Below, piece after piece: positions 12,871-24,299 of a DNA stretch of 64,000 bases. The stretch lies in NCBI GenBank assembly GCA_040954595.2, contig CM082585.2, forward strand, positions 12,462,001 to 12,526,000, read 5' to 3'. The number at the start of each line of letters is the position of its first letter. Position 1 is the first letter of the stretch. The translations under genes were made by a program, and so were the position numbers. Source of the stretch: Balanoglossus misakiensis (Eukaryota; Hemichordata). The notes under the pieces were generated by a model that had not been told where the DNA came from, searched no databases, and saw only the letters and a program-made list of their open reading frames with translations.

Positions 12871-15800
12871 ATGAAGTTTTTCATCGCGTCTTTCGGACTC
12901 ATTGCTGTGCTGTTGGGTAAGTTAAGACTAATTTTGTGATTCGTATCTCAGATCGGAGTTAATGTGTACTGGTGTTCGCCTGATCATTGCCAGTGGTCCA
13001 TCGCACCAGGCATGTCGATGTCTCCATGATCAGGCTCACATCACCATGACGGAATCATCACGTGTCCCGCTTTTCGTTTTCGTTTTGATGAAAACTTTCG
13101 GAGATCAGGATATTTACGAAGAGACTCACAATCATTAAACTATAGATCTATCCAGAAAAAAATTCCTGGGGAATTTTCCGATGTATCTCAGTAAGCCGGA
13201 ACAAGATTGAACCTAGAGAGGTCATGTGAGACTGAGAGACCATGAAATTTATTCTGCGAACTTTCGGTGACCTCGTACTTTTCTTGGTCTTGCGAAAGCA
13301 CTCAGCGTTGTGTCACTAACAACTTTGAAGTAGACAGTGCTTGCATCATATGACCAAAACTTAATTGCATAACATCAGAGCAAGGTTTGAAGTTCACCAT
13401 CGATTTGGTTCGTAATCTCATGATTTCAGGGGGAGTTACCCAACCCCATAGGCGTACACGTAAAATGTACATATACACCATACGACGTATTGCAGTTGCA
13501 TAGAATTGTTCGGATTTATTCGATCACACATTGAAACGATAGCCATCCACATAACCTGGTAAATCTGGGCCATCTTTTGTTGTTTTCTGACCGTGAAACA
13601 GTGGGTGCCACTGTTCCAGTTCCAAGCTTTAGACATTTCCCCATAGCGTTAGGGTGTCTGACACCAACTTTTTGTTTGTTAAACAAAGGAGTTGTCCTTG
13701 AATCAAGGGCATGTTTCAACTGGACAATGGAGGTCTCCAACTTGCTGGCATTTGACTTTTTCCAACTGCAATAAAAAGTTTAATATTTTATATGATTTGA
13801 ACTATACACCTCACAAAACCAGGAAGTTAGCACACAAAACTGGCTACACCCAAACCTCTAAAAAGTGGTCCAATTACCTGAACAAAATTTTACAATTTTT
13901 GAGCAATATGTCATCACATGGTTGATGTTCTATCACACACATGTGTTAGATTCATTAAACCTAACCCAGACCACAGTGTCTCCTTGGAGGGGCTGTGCCC
14001 AGACTGACTTGTAGTTTTGATCTACAATGTAGATAAAAGTACAGGTTTTAATTTTTAATGTCCCAATAGTATGTCTGCAGTGTGAAGTTAAACTTTTTAC
14101 CCCTGTGATGTTATTCACCCCATTATTTTTAGCTGTTAGACTTGACAAGTAATTATAATACATATAGAGGCTGGTATTATGTAAGAAGTATGAATCTAAT
14201 CTGTGTTTGCGAAAACATCTGTGATGGCTACTAAGAATTCCATGCTAGTGTGTCTGGCACAGTCCAAACCCTTTGTGTGATGGTTAAATTATAACAAAGC
14301 ATGGCTTCTTCTAGCCAAGGGATGAGATGTGTCTGAAAAGTTGTATTTCAGCTGCAGGGCAGTATCAGATGAAATATTTTGTCTCAGTCAGAAAGAAGAT
14401 GGTTTGTAGAATCGGCCACAACAGATGTGTGCGTACCATGTGTCTGTCCCTCTTACTTGTTGTGATTGGTTGCCTGCAATAGAAACTTTAAATATACCAT
14501 TTTTATCCACAAATACAGAAATTGAATTATAAGTAAATACCTCAGCCTGTAGGATATCAAATGTACCTGTGGACTTAAAAAGTCTGCTGGTAGAGACTTT
14601 ATGGGTAATCAAGTTATTTGTTGTCTGTGCAGAAATAGATGCCACTTGTAATACGAACAGATGGCCATACTCTCATGCTACCTGGCCATATTTTCACTGT
14701 CAATCAGAAGTGGCTTTTTGGTATATCCTGTCTTTGGCATAATTTGTCTCATTAAAAGAAAATTATAGTAAGAAGATGGATAGATACTGCTGTTAGCAGT
14801 CACTTACCAGAATATCCTGGTTTGTTGTTTTATAGCTGCGGTCTGTTTGGTTGATGCACAAGAGAACAACATGACCACTGCAGCACCAACCACTACAGCA
14901 GCAGCCACAACCAGTGGCACTACAGCAGCTCCAAACACAACGCTGGCTGCCACAACAGAAGAAGCAACAACAGTCGCACCAACTCCAACCCAACCACCAG
15001 ATGATACATTCAGAGTGCAAAACAAAGACAATGCCACCTGTCTGATCGCAAAATTTGGAATTGATTTCAAAATCACATATATGACCAAATCCAACACAAC
15101 GGTAAGTATTGAACTGTTCTGCTTCAAATCCGTGATCTCTTTTCACCGGTTTTCTCTGAGTCTACACCCGAAAGAAAACCATGTACAGTGTTCAGTGTTT
15201 ACACCAGCTACTTTTACCGGCCAATGTCTCTACTCAAGTAGACATACACAAGAGATAGACAAGGACATGAAAGCCTCCATCAAGGATGCTCATAAATTTG
15301 CAGATAGGGAACTGTGTTCATTCAAATGAAGTCCTTCAAATCTGTCTACATTTGGCGTACTGGTGATTGTGTGAAGGTAGTCTAGAAATTTGAGTCTCTA
15401 TCATTCAAGAGATTCAACAGGTTACATGTTTTCACATGGTGCTATTTTGTTGCCCATTTTGAACAATCACTGCTCAGAAATTTGAGATTCCTTTTAATTT
15501 AACACATTTCTGTCTTCTAAGGGAAACCTTATTTATGTATCAATTGCAAAAAATAATATACATGTATTTTTTAATTTTCCAGGCAACTGCAAACATTGCA
15601 TTACCACTTACTACAGAAGTAGACCAAGCTAAGAGCATGTGTGGTGAGAATTCCTCAAAACTGGCATTGACTGTGCCAGACTCAGCTTTCAACTTTACCC
15701 TTGAATTTGTGAAGGACAAGACAAGCTATTATGCAAATATGACAACATTGGACTACACCCTAGACGATGAACACTTCCCAAATGCAACCAACCCTGGTAA

Positions 15801-17496
15801 GTGTGGCATGTTGTGTAGGACTTGTATCGACCTCCAATCTCCACACATAGGAACAAACACAAACACACACTCTGGGTTGTCCTGCGAGAATGATACATTG
15901 TGGATTTTAGACAAAAAAGCTGTTTTTTGTTAACTTCAAAAGGAGACTTATCAGGTTTGGTTATTTTTTTCACAGGGCAAGTGGTGACAGCAGTTTCAAC
16001 TCAGCATCTGTTTGAGGCTGCACTAACCATGTCCTATTCCTGTCGATCGGATCAGATCTATAATTTCACCAGTGGCAATGTCGGTATGCTGACTCATGAT
16101 GTCCACATTCAAGCATTTGATGTCAAAAATAATAACTTCAGTGAGGGTGAGTTTCATGTGTGTCTGTCTTTGTTTGCTCTTTGTTTGTCTGTCTTTGTTT
16201 GCTCTTTGTAACCCTACTATTGATTCAACACAGACTGACTGCAGTTTCTTGTACAACAATTTGTAAAGCTCTGTGCCCAGTCTGTCCATCATGTCCTCCA
16301 TATAAAATTGATGTGATGACGCTATTTTCATTTTGGTTTCTGCAGCTGATGTATGCGCAGCAGACACTCCATCAACCAGCAGCCCCGTCACAACTGCCTC
16401 TGTTACTACGGCAGCACCCACTCCTCCTCCCTATGGCAACTGGACTGTTAAAGACTCCAATAGCACCGTGTGTATGATAATGAAGTTGGCCATCCGGTTT
16501 AACATCACCTATTTAGACAAAAACAACAAGGTAAGAGATGAAATAGAATAGTTAGTGTCATGTATCTGTCATCCAGCCAACATGACGTGTGACAGTAAGT
16601 CATAAAAACATAAATGTACATTAATAATGTGACATGTATGTTGTTACAGACCTTATTCAGTGTCATCGATGTGGACCCAACGCAGGTAGACACAAGCAAT
16701 TCCAATTGTGAAAACCACAGCAGTTCCAACTTTGTGCTCATCTTTACAAACTGGGATGGTTGGAATATGTCCATGAAGTTTGACAAGACACAATCAGACA
16801 AGTATGCTATGGACAAGGTGACCTTGAACTACAAGTACGATGACAAGTTTCCCAATTCATCACAAGAAGGTAAAGCACATTCTTTCAATCATCCAGGCTT
16901 CATTTGGAACGTCTTGGAATCTAAGACTGCATGGTGTGTTTGTCATTTGGGATATCTTGATCTAAAAATTATTTGGTTTGGTTTCAGGTATGGCTGTGAC
17001 CAGTCAGTCCAATACTACACAACTGAGTGTTTCTGTTGGATATTCCTACAAGTGTGACAATGAACAGGACTACCATCTAGACAACAACACTATGGTGATG
17101 CTCAGAGATGTTTTGCTTCAGCCATTTGCCAGGGATGCCAAAGATGGTGGAATTGGAGCTGGTGGGTATCTTAGTTGAAATATCAGTGATCCATTACGAT
17201 TTTGTGGAATTTGTCTTTTGCATGACCTCTCCATGACCTTATGTCCTGGTGGAGTGCCAGTTTAATCAATTTGAGTTACCAACTGCACTGTAATATATAA
17301 TTTTCATATCACAAATCTACCAAATATTTTCTTCCCATTTAACCCCACAGCTGAGGACTGTGAAGCAGACCAGACAACCAGTAACATCGTTCCCATTGCA
17401 GTGGGATGTGCCCTTGCAGGTCTTGTCATCATTGTCCTTATAGCATATCTGATCGGTCGTCGTAGGAGTCACGCCAAAGGATATCAGTCTGTCTAA
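12871..17496 (+). CDS. LAMP1: Two-domain lysosome-associated membrane glycoprotein (LAMP1/2 type), complete, 8 exons
   Basis: This is a type I glycoprotein lining the lysosomal membrane. Exons: 12871-12916, 14836-15101, 15583-15796, 15976-16146, 16346-16530, 16650-16869, 16988-17161, 17351-17496. They sum to 1422 nt and encode 473 aa. The signal peptide is split across exons 1 and 2 ([15 protein letters not shown], then AAVCLVDA). A mucin-like Thr/Ala/Pro segment covers residues about 28-70. Two lumenal LAMP domains follow, each beginning with a conserved block ([28 protein letters not shown]) and separated by a Ser/Thr/Pro hinge at about 237-262. There are many N-glycosylation sequons. The transmembrane helix is at about 438-460 ([20 protein letters not shown]). 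The tail is [13 protein letters not shown], with the family's GYXX-hydrophobic lysosomal sorting signal at the very C-terminus. The tail and helix are nearly those of vertebrate LAMP1. The symbol denotes the family; orthology to LAMP1 rather than LAMP2 is not resolvable. The first intron is 1.9 kb. Confidence 0.95.
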
Positions 17497-20464
17497 TGAA
17501 CACCAAGTTTGTTTGAACCCTCTACAGCTGGCCAACACCCCCCTCCTGTGTTGAAATAATTTAGTTTCCCACAAGGAGATGCTAAACATTAGGACAGTGG
17601 GATTGTTCAAAATTTAAATTAAACTAGAGGACTTGTCATTGGTATGCACTCTTTGCCCTTGTACTTGTAGAAATAGTTGCTTTAAACCATACCAGTGCTT
17701 TCTGTAGAGGGTTCAAATATAAAACAGTCAGATCAAAAAATCTTATAAAAGTACTAGACAAAGTTCACCAATCACAACTTTTTATTGGTTGTAAATTTTT
17801 TGTATAAATTCATAACGAAGATGGTACAATGGATATACAAGCTTTTTGTCAGCCGTTGCTTTGCAGTTTTGAAAACTTGACAAACGGCGTACATTTTTTA
17901 TCAGACAAGAGTCATCTTCTCATGAAAATCATGGAAGCAGCAAGTAAGTGGCAGAGTTTAATTAGCTCTTGCTAAGTGAACCCTGTAAGTTTGTGATAAA
18001 GGGAAGTAGTTGTGGTTGTCCATGAGCACTGGTATGGTAATATAATATCATGAAATTGAGTTGAAACCAAGTCTAACCCTTTCACCCCCAGTTCCCTCTT
18101 TACAGGTCCAACATTACCATAGAAAACAGTGTGTTTGAATTGAACCATGGTGGTGAAAGGGTTAAAGACAGGGAAAATGTCAATGTCTGTTCTGTACATT
18201 ATTAAAAACCAAATATAGCTGTAGGTTTAGGCATAGATGTTTGGCTGAATGAGACAAGCAAAAACCTTGAGCTTTTGTTGAAAAATGCACATATCTATTA
18301 TTAAACATTGACTGTTTTATTTCGAATGCTTTAGATTCTCATTAGAACAGTCTCCTCTGGAAGAAGTCTGTAGCCTTTAGTGTTATTATAGTATGTAAGA
18401 AAAGAATTATGGGAAATAAAGCTGGGGTCAGAGTTCAGACTGGTAGGGATTTGGACAACATGTCGTGGCTCACAATACTTCCACACTCATTCATGGTCCC
18501 CAGTGGTACCCTCTTTTGGACCATGTAGCGCATCCCCTTTTAATTGAAGCAAAAGAGATCAGAATCAATAGTATGTATTGTTGTGTCATTACCTTTGTTG
18601 TAATCAAATTGTAGTTTTCAAGTACATTATTCTCTTATTTAGGGTTATAGTCAATTTACAAGATATTTTTGAGATTTCCCAGTTTTTAAACCACTGGAAT
18701 TGTTCAATGCACTCTGAAGCTTGACTTTTTGTGACGATGATAGGTGGGTCTTCAACTCATCAATAGTTATGATTAGGAAAGAATTATTGTTCTGCAATAT
18801 TTCTCTTGAATGAAAATTGTCATTTGGAATTGTAAACAGACATGGGCCCCTGAAGTTTTAGTTGATAGGTGGAACAGCAAGGCAATTTAAACACTTTCAC
18901 AGATGCTATTGAATTTTTTAGTCCAACTGAGAACATTACCAGTATAGTCAACAAGTATGGGGTGGAAGGACATATGGGCACTTTCTGCAGTTTTAGAAAG
19001 ATTTTGTATAATTACTTATGATTTCAATTTTTGCATTTTTCAGTTTTCCATGATGAACCTTCTCACTTCTTATCAAGAAATGAAAAATTATTTATTTAAA
19101 CTTTACCTCTCAAAAATCAACAAGCAAGAAATTTACTGATCTGAGGTTGTTTCATAGCTTATCAGATTTTTGAAGTTGCCATGACATTAAGGTCACATGA
19201 GATACTGAAAGAATCATGAGTAATAGGTAACCATGGCAACATATTACTTTCTGAAGAGTGATTATCATTTGCGATGTACCATTTCTTTGCTGGTGTGTAA
19301 AGGTTTCATCAATATGGGATGTTTTGTGTAATGTAGCAATAATCAGGATATTTTGCTCAAAAGCAGAAATGTTACATCTGAAGTAGAACAGAGCTTTGTT
19401 GCTGATAGTTTCTGTTCTTGTTTTTTGGAGAAAAAAATTGAAAATCAGTTTCATGTATTATGAAAATAGAGGATTTGAAGAAATTCATTAGTTCTTGCAG
19501 TAAAAGTGCATTTCTTGATTCATTTTGTAATAAACCAGTTATATTTAGTCAGAATCGATCTATCATAATAAAAAACATTCATTTCAACAAATCACTTTTA
19601 AACTTCTGAAAATTAAGTTTATTGTCATGATTCTATGCTAATTCTACTACTTTTGCTAATAACATAATAAGCAACAAAATGTAGGTGGGGGAGGGGGTCA
19701 TTTAAAAGTTCACAGTTCAGCTTGTGGCCTCCCTCCCCAGAAGGAATGCTTTGGCACTTATTGAAAGGAATGCACCATTTGTAATTTCTGTAATTGTTAA
19801 AAGAAAATGCTACCAAGTGTAGCATGGAGTTTGACTTGAATTTTAATTTGACAGAAAATAAATGATTGAGCCTTGTGATAAAATAATCAGATTAGTGTGG
19901 TTTTTAGTTTCTAACAGTTTGTGCAAATGTGTTGTGTTGCAGGACAGTCTCTAGCATGACCACAGTTAATGAAGGTGTTTTGAAGCCTGATCAAGTCAGG
20001 GAAAACTCTGGTTTTCTGGATAATTTGCCTCCAACTTGCTTTTGCTTATTTATAAGCTGTGACATCATTGCTGGAAGTCTGCATCTGTAAGAACTCAAAG
20101 TGTAGTCTATTGTTGCATTTACATACACTGTTCTTTACTCCACTTTTTTTCACCTGCTGAGCATTATTGATTTGTCACACTTTCATGCCGTGAACAGCAA
20201 CCACCGATGTTCTTGCGCTCTCCATTTTGTGAACAGGGCGAAAGCTAGTCACCATGCATGGAAGCCAACTTTCATTTCTTGTTGAGAGGCAGATAGGAAG
20301 AATGACAACGTTGGTGGCGCCACAGATGTATGGCGTCATGAAGTATGAACCATGTTAGTCAAATTTTAAAAGAAATCCGTCACAGACTGTACACAGTGCC
20401 CCTTATCTTGTATACGTGGACATTGGACATACTGACTACTGTACTTGCGACAAAGGATTTGAAA
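17497..20464. other. 3' UTR of LAMP and intergenic region
   Basis: About 3 kb without a supported coding exon. AATAAA motifs at 18415-18420 and 19857-19862 are candidate polyadenylation signals for the upstream LAMP gene. The stretch also holds a small inverted-repeat element at 18074-18164. The right end should contain the promoter of the second LAMP gene. Confidence 0.5.
18074..18164. mobile_element. MITE-like element with TAACCCTTTCACC termini
   Basis: A 91-bp stretch begins TAACCCTTTCACC and ends GGTGAAAGGGTTA, an exact 13-bp inverted repeat. A related internal sequence (AGTTCCCTCT...AGGTCCAAC...CATAGAAA) recurs at 30868-30936. The size and termini fit a miniature inverted-repeat transposable element. 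No flanking target duplication is clear. Confidence 0.6.
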
Positions 20465-22481
20465 ATGATGCCTCTCAGAGTGTCAGTTATAATAGTTTTA
20501 GGTAAGTCAACTACAACTTTTCTTTAAGTTGGTGACTTTATGGAATTTAGTCATATTAGGTAAGAAATTGACTCGACACGCATTGGCCAGGGATGATCTT
20601 ATTGTATGTCTCAAACCAAGAAATGTGATGCATGCAAATAAAACAAGGTGAAGACCCGCGTAAATTACCATTCATAAAAATGAGTGCCTTTGCATAATGC
20701 ACGGACATAGTCAAACAAAAATAACAAATGTGTACATTTTGTTTTTTGGTGTATGATATCTGAATAGTAGCTTAGAACATTCAGACATATGATAATCATG
20801 TGATGTTAAATGTGAACAGACTTCGACCTTTGGCCCATTAGTTTCAATAATTTGGCAAATAAAGCAAACGACTGGTATGTGAGTTCTGTATAGGCGGATG
20901 ATCTCATGCATTTACTGAGAAGGGGACGTTGATCCCTGGATTATGTTGGATTGGGCTGTAAAAGTATTCTGGTGGTGGAATTGTTTTCTTCTCAGTAGAC
21001 GTAACGCAGACAGCTCTTCTGTGCCATTCTGACTTTATCAGATCGTTTTATGACCTAGTAACATGTCGAACACACGTCTACCCTGCAGACATGATTAGAT
21101 ACACTGTATCAACGTGTAGATCAGGAGTTGTTATGACATCAATGGGTCCTGGGTGTCAACCAAGAGAATGCCACAATTAATTGCTACCACTTTAAATATC
21201 CAGTGAAGAATGACCTTGTCTTGAAGAGCTGATAAGAGTTTTCTGGTCTTAATTTTAACCATAGACTTCCCTCTACTGTCAATGTTTTAACCTAGTGTCC
21301 CTGTTTGTGATCCACGCAGTGATTGGTGCATTCGCTCAAAATGACACCACTACAGTTGTGACATCGCTACCAACAACGACGGCGGAATCGTCAACAGTCG
21401 GGAAATGGAACGCTACTGACGATGATGGCAAAGTTTGCATTCTCGCTGAAATGTCGATGGAGTTCATAATCCAATACACCAAAAGCGACAAAACTCAGGT
21501 AAGTATACTTTTTTCTGGCGTTATGTTTGCTCAATCTCGTCAAATGAAAGTTTTTATATCATGATGACATGCTTCATTTCAGGCTGAAGTCAACATCCAT
21601 TTACCGACAGATGCGGACTCCTCAATGTCAATATGCGGTAACGACACATCTGCTCTGATATTAAACTTCTACGATGGATGGAGTGTCACCATGGGTTTTG
21701 AAAAAGATTTTGACCAGAACGAATACTTCATGTCTGAATACACTCTGGATTATATTTACGACGGACATTTTGAAGATCCCAATGAACCAGGTAATGCTAC
21801 TTTGATATAAATGGGGTGAACATTTTCTTAAAATGAGAGTAGTTTTCAACATTTCATATAGCTTGATTCCTTTTCACAGCTTTGGACTTTTGAATGTTTC
21901 TCTTGATTCTTGACTAATGTCACGTTATTGCAGGTACAAGTGTAACTGCGACAACACAAGACACAGAGTTTACAACACCAATCGGCGAATTTTTCAAGTG
22001 TGATGCCACGAAAACTTTCATTGTCGACGAACTGGTTAGCGTTGAAGTGTCATATTTTCTCATCCAACCGTTTGCATATGACACAGACGGAGAATATGGA
22101 GAGAGTAAGTGTCTGTATATCTCTCTGTCGGTATATAGATAGGTAGGTAGGTAGGTGTGCCTTCCTACCGTCCACCTGCCTGTGTGGCTCTCTTTCTGCC
22201 TGCCTGCCAGTTGCCTGCCTGCCTATCTGTCAGTGTGATAATGATTTGCCACTTCATGTATTGGCCTTTTCTCGTCAGTAAGTTACAGAGGCCATGAATC
22301 AAATGAATATTTTACATATTTTTCATTTCCTTTTTTGACAGCCAATACTTGTGCAGCTGACGTCGTTGACGACAATTTGATCGCCATCATCGTTGGATGC
22401 AGTGTTGCCGGCCTCCTCATCATTCTTGTCATATCCTATTGTGTTGGAAGGCACAGGAAAAAGGCCTACTCCTCAATCTAA
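20465..22481 (+). CDS. Single-domain LAMP-family glycoprotein, complete, 5 exons
   Basis: A tandem paralogue of the upstream LAMP gene. Exons: 20465-20501, 21296-21498, 21583-21790, 21934-22104, 22342-22481. They sum to 759 nt and encode 252 aa. The signal peptide (MMPLRVSVIIVLVSLFVIHA) is split across the first intron, as in the neighbour. A short Thr-rich stretch follows, then one LAMP domain (CILAEMSMEFIIQY to FLIQPFAYD), a transmembrane helix at about 218-241 (NLIAIIVGCSVAGLLIILVI), and the short tail GRHRKKAYSSI. The tail keeps a terminal Y-X-X-hydrophobic signal, but Ala replaces the usual Gly before the Tyr. Exon phases copy those of the second half of the two-domain gene, so one domain was lost or the pair split before the domain duplication. 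Architecture resembles CD68 and LAMP5. The first ATG of MMPLRV is chosen because it opens a good signal peptide; the frame is open upstream to an ATG at 20345, which would bury it. Confidence 0.9.
22134..22212. repeat. Low-complexity GTAG / CTGC repeat in the last intron of the second LAMP
   Basis: Several GGTA units (GGTAGGTAGGTAGG) are followed by a run rich in CTGCCTGC. Simple sequence only. Confidence 0.7.
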
Positions 22482-23431
22482 TTAAAGCCATTTGGGACCA
22501 TAGCGTAGGTCAAAGACCGCGTTTCCGATATTATCTTCAAATCGGTGACAGAAATGAAGAAGGTGTATTTTGCTGGCCTGCTTCAAATTTACTTGAAGTT
22601 ACCTGGATTCCCCTGACAGCAACACTATGCTACTTTTACTGTGCATCTTGGTTTGTTTTAACCATGCCTCTCCCATGCAGAAATTGTCAATTTCCCCTCA
22701 GACTGTTTCTTTGTTCTTTTCTGATATTCATGCAATGTTTTCTGGGAGGAATTTTTTCGAAGGATGACTATTAAGTTCTCTACTGAATTGAAATGTTTTC
22801 AGTCTAAATCTTAACAATTTGAGACCAAATCCAAATGGAGAATTTTAGTTGAAGGGGTTTCATGCGGTTTTATCTAAGTCAGTTTTGGTTGCGGGTAACA
22901 ATTTTACAATTTCTATACTTAGGGTATACGTAGAAAAGAAGTGTGGTTCACGTTGAAAGGGAGACAGTTTTTTTAGTCATGAGGAGTATCAAGCAAAGTA
23001 GAAACATATGAACTTTTCATTTGAATGCCAGTGGTGCTTCAGCGACGGACAGACCTTTGTCTTCAAGAGTTTAGCCCATTCCATATTAAACAGCCATACA
23101 CAAATTTTCAGACATGTATTCAACCAGTCTATGTCCAATATGAACTACATAAATTTCAGGAAACAACAATATGACAAAATACACATGAATTTAAAAAAAA
23201 GTCTTTAGTTGAACTAAATACCTGACAGTAAATAATCGTTCAGAGTGCAATCATTTCCAAATACCTGAAGGTCTAACTTTAGACTGGTCTTGAAAACATG
23301 CTGAATGAAGTGTGCAGAGTTGAATGTCTTCATTCATACTTAGTATACACACCATGAGAAAATATATTGTAATCTATTTGGTAATAATATTATCTTTATG
23401 GTCAAAAACAGATTGTATGTTAAGACTATCA
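22482..23431. other. 3' UTR or intergenic region
   Basis: No supported exon. It contains copy A of a 62-bp perfect duplication (23058-23119). The left part is presumably the 3' UTR of the single-domain LAMP gene. Confidence 0.4.
23058..23119 (+). repeat. 62-bp perfect direct repeat, copy A
   Basis: Identical to 23723-23784 over 62 bp, from TGTCTTCAAGAGTTTAGCCC to GACATGTAT. The flanks do not match. Perfect identity implies a recent copy event or selective constraint. Confidence 0.95.
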
Positions 23432-24299
23432 TTAATGGCTCTCAGATAACTTGTTTGGTCTAATTGGCTTCGAGTTTTCTTCTGTGCCCTGTAAGTAGAG
23501 ACAAATACAGTAGATGTAAGTTGATGGAAAATGAACTATACAATAATTGAACAAAAATGCAGTAAATTTTCAGTCACTTCAACTACACATCCATGGCATG
23601 CAGCTAAAAGTTAACAAAATATGCTGGAGTGTGAAACAGTCCAAGTAAAATGTTCTTGACACAAGTTTACCATATTAGAGCCAAAAAATTAATTGAAAGT
23701 GATTTCAATTCACAAACATCACTGTCTTCAAGAGTTTAGCCCATTCCATATTAAACAGCCATACACAAATTTTCAGACATGTATCACACCAAATGTAGGG
23801 ACAGTGAATACTCACTTCACTTGGACTGTTTAAAACAGGCACACCATCCTTTGTTTGGTAAGAGCACTGGGCGACCATTCTCTTTTCTATGATGTTGTTT
23901 TCATAATCTACCTCTGAGTCAATTTGTAATGAACTTGATTCCTGAAACAAGAATGTGATCAAATAGTAAGTTTAGCTATAGGTGACATTTTAACATTTAA
24001 AATAGTATGTACGACTGTATATATATATATATACACACACATGCATCACACACTTGTTAATACCATACATATTGCAAATGAGAGTCAAAATTTTAGTTGA
24101 AAATAAAATAGCAGCTCATGGAAAGGTATAGTCATGCACTGATGTTCCTTTGCTCTTCTACCAAGGCATTTGGAGTTTAAGAGTGTTGGGACATGGAATC
24201 AATACTACCCTACATGTATCTCTATCTTGTCACAACACCCAAACGTTTTATCTAATCTCTTACCAGGTATTTTGATGTACGCACTGTTGCTGTAGCCAT
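23432..24299 (-). CDS. Possible small uncharacterised gene, 3 exons
   Basis: I do not recognise this protein. Minus-strand exons would be 24299-24264, 23941-23816 and 23488-23432, encoding 72 aa. Reasons to consider it: the ATG has a good context (GGAAATGG) with an in-frame stop upstream, the donors GTAAGA and GTGAGT and the acceptors TTTCAG and TTACAG are good, and the middle exon is open in only one frame, the one the first exon supplies. The protein would begin MATATVRTSKYL, be acidic in the middle (IDSEVDYENNIIEKR) and have no membrane segment. An alternative frame through the last exon is also open (AQKKTRSQLDQTSYLRAIND) but does not match phase. Non-coding 5' exons may lie further right, for example a donor at 25093. 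Could be a non-coding transcript or chance. Confidence 0.3.
23723..23784 (+). repeat. 62-bp perfect direct repeat, copy B
   Basis: The second copy of the segment at 23058-23119. It lies inside the presumed second intron of the small minus-strand gene, just after its donor site. Confidence 0.95.
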
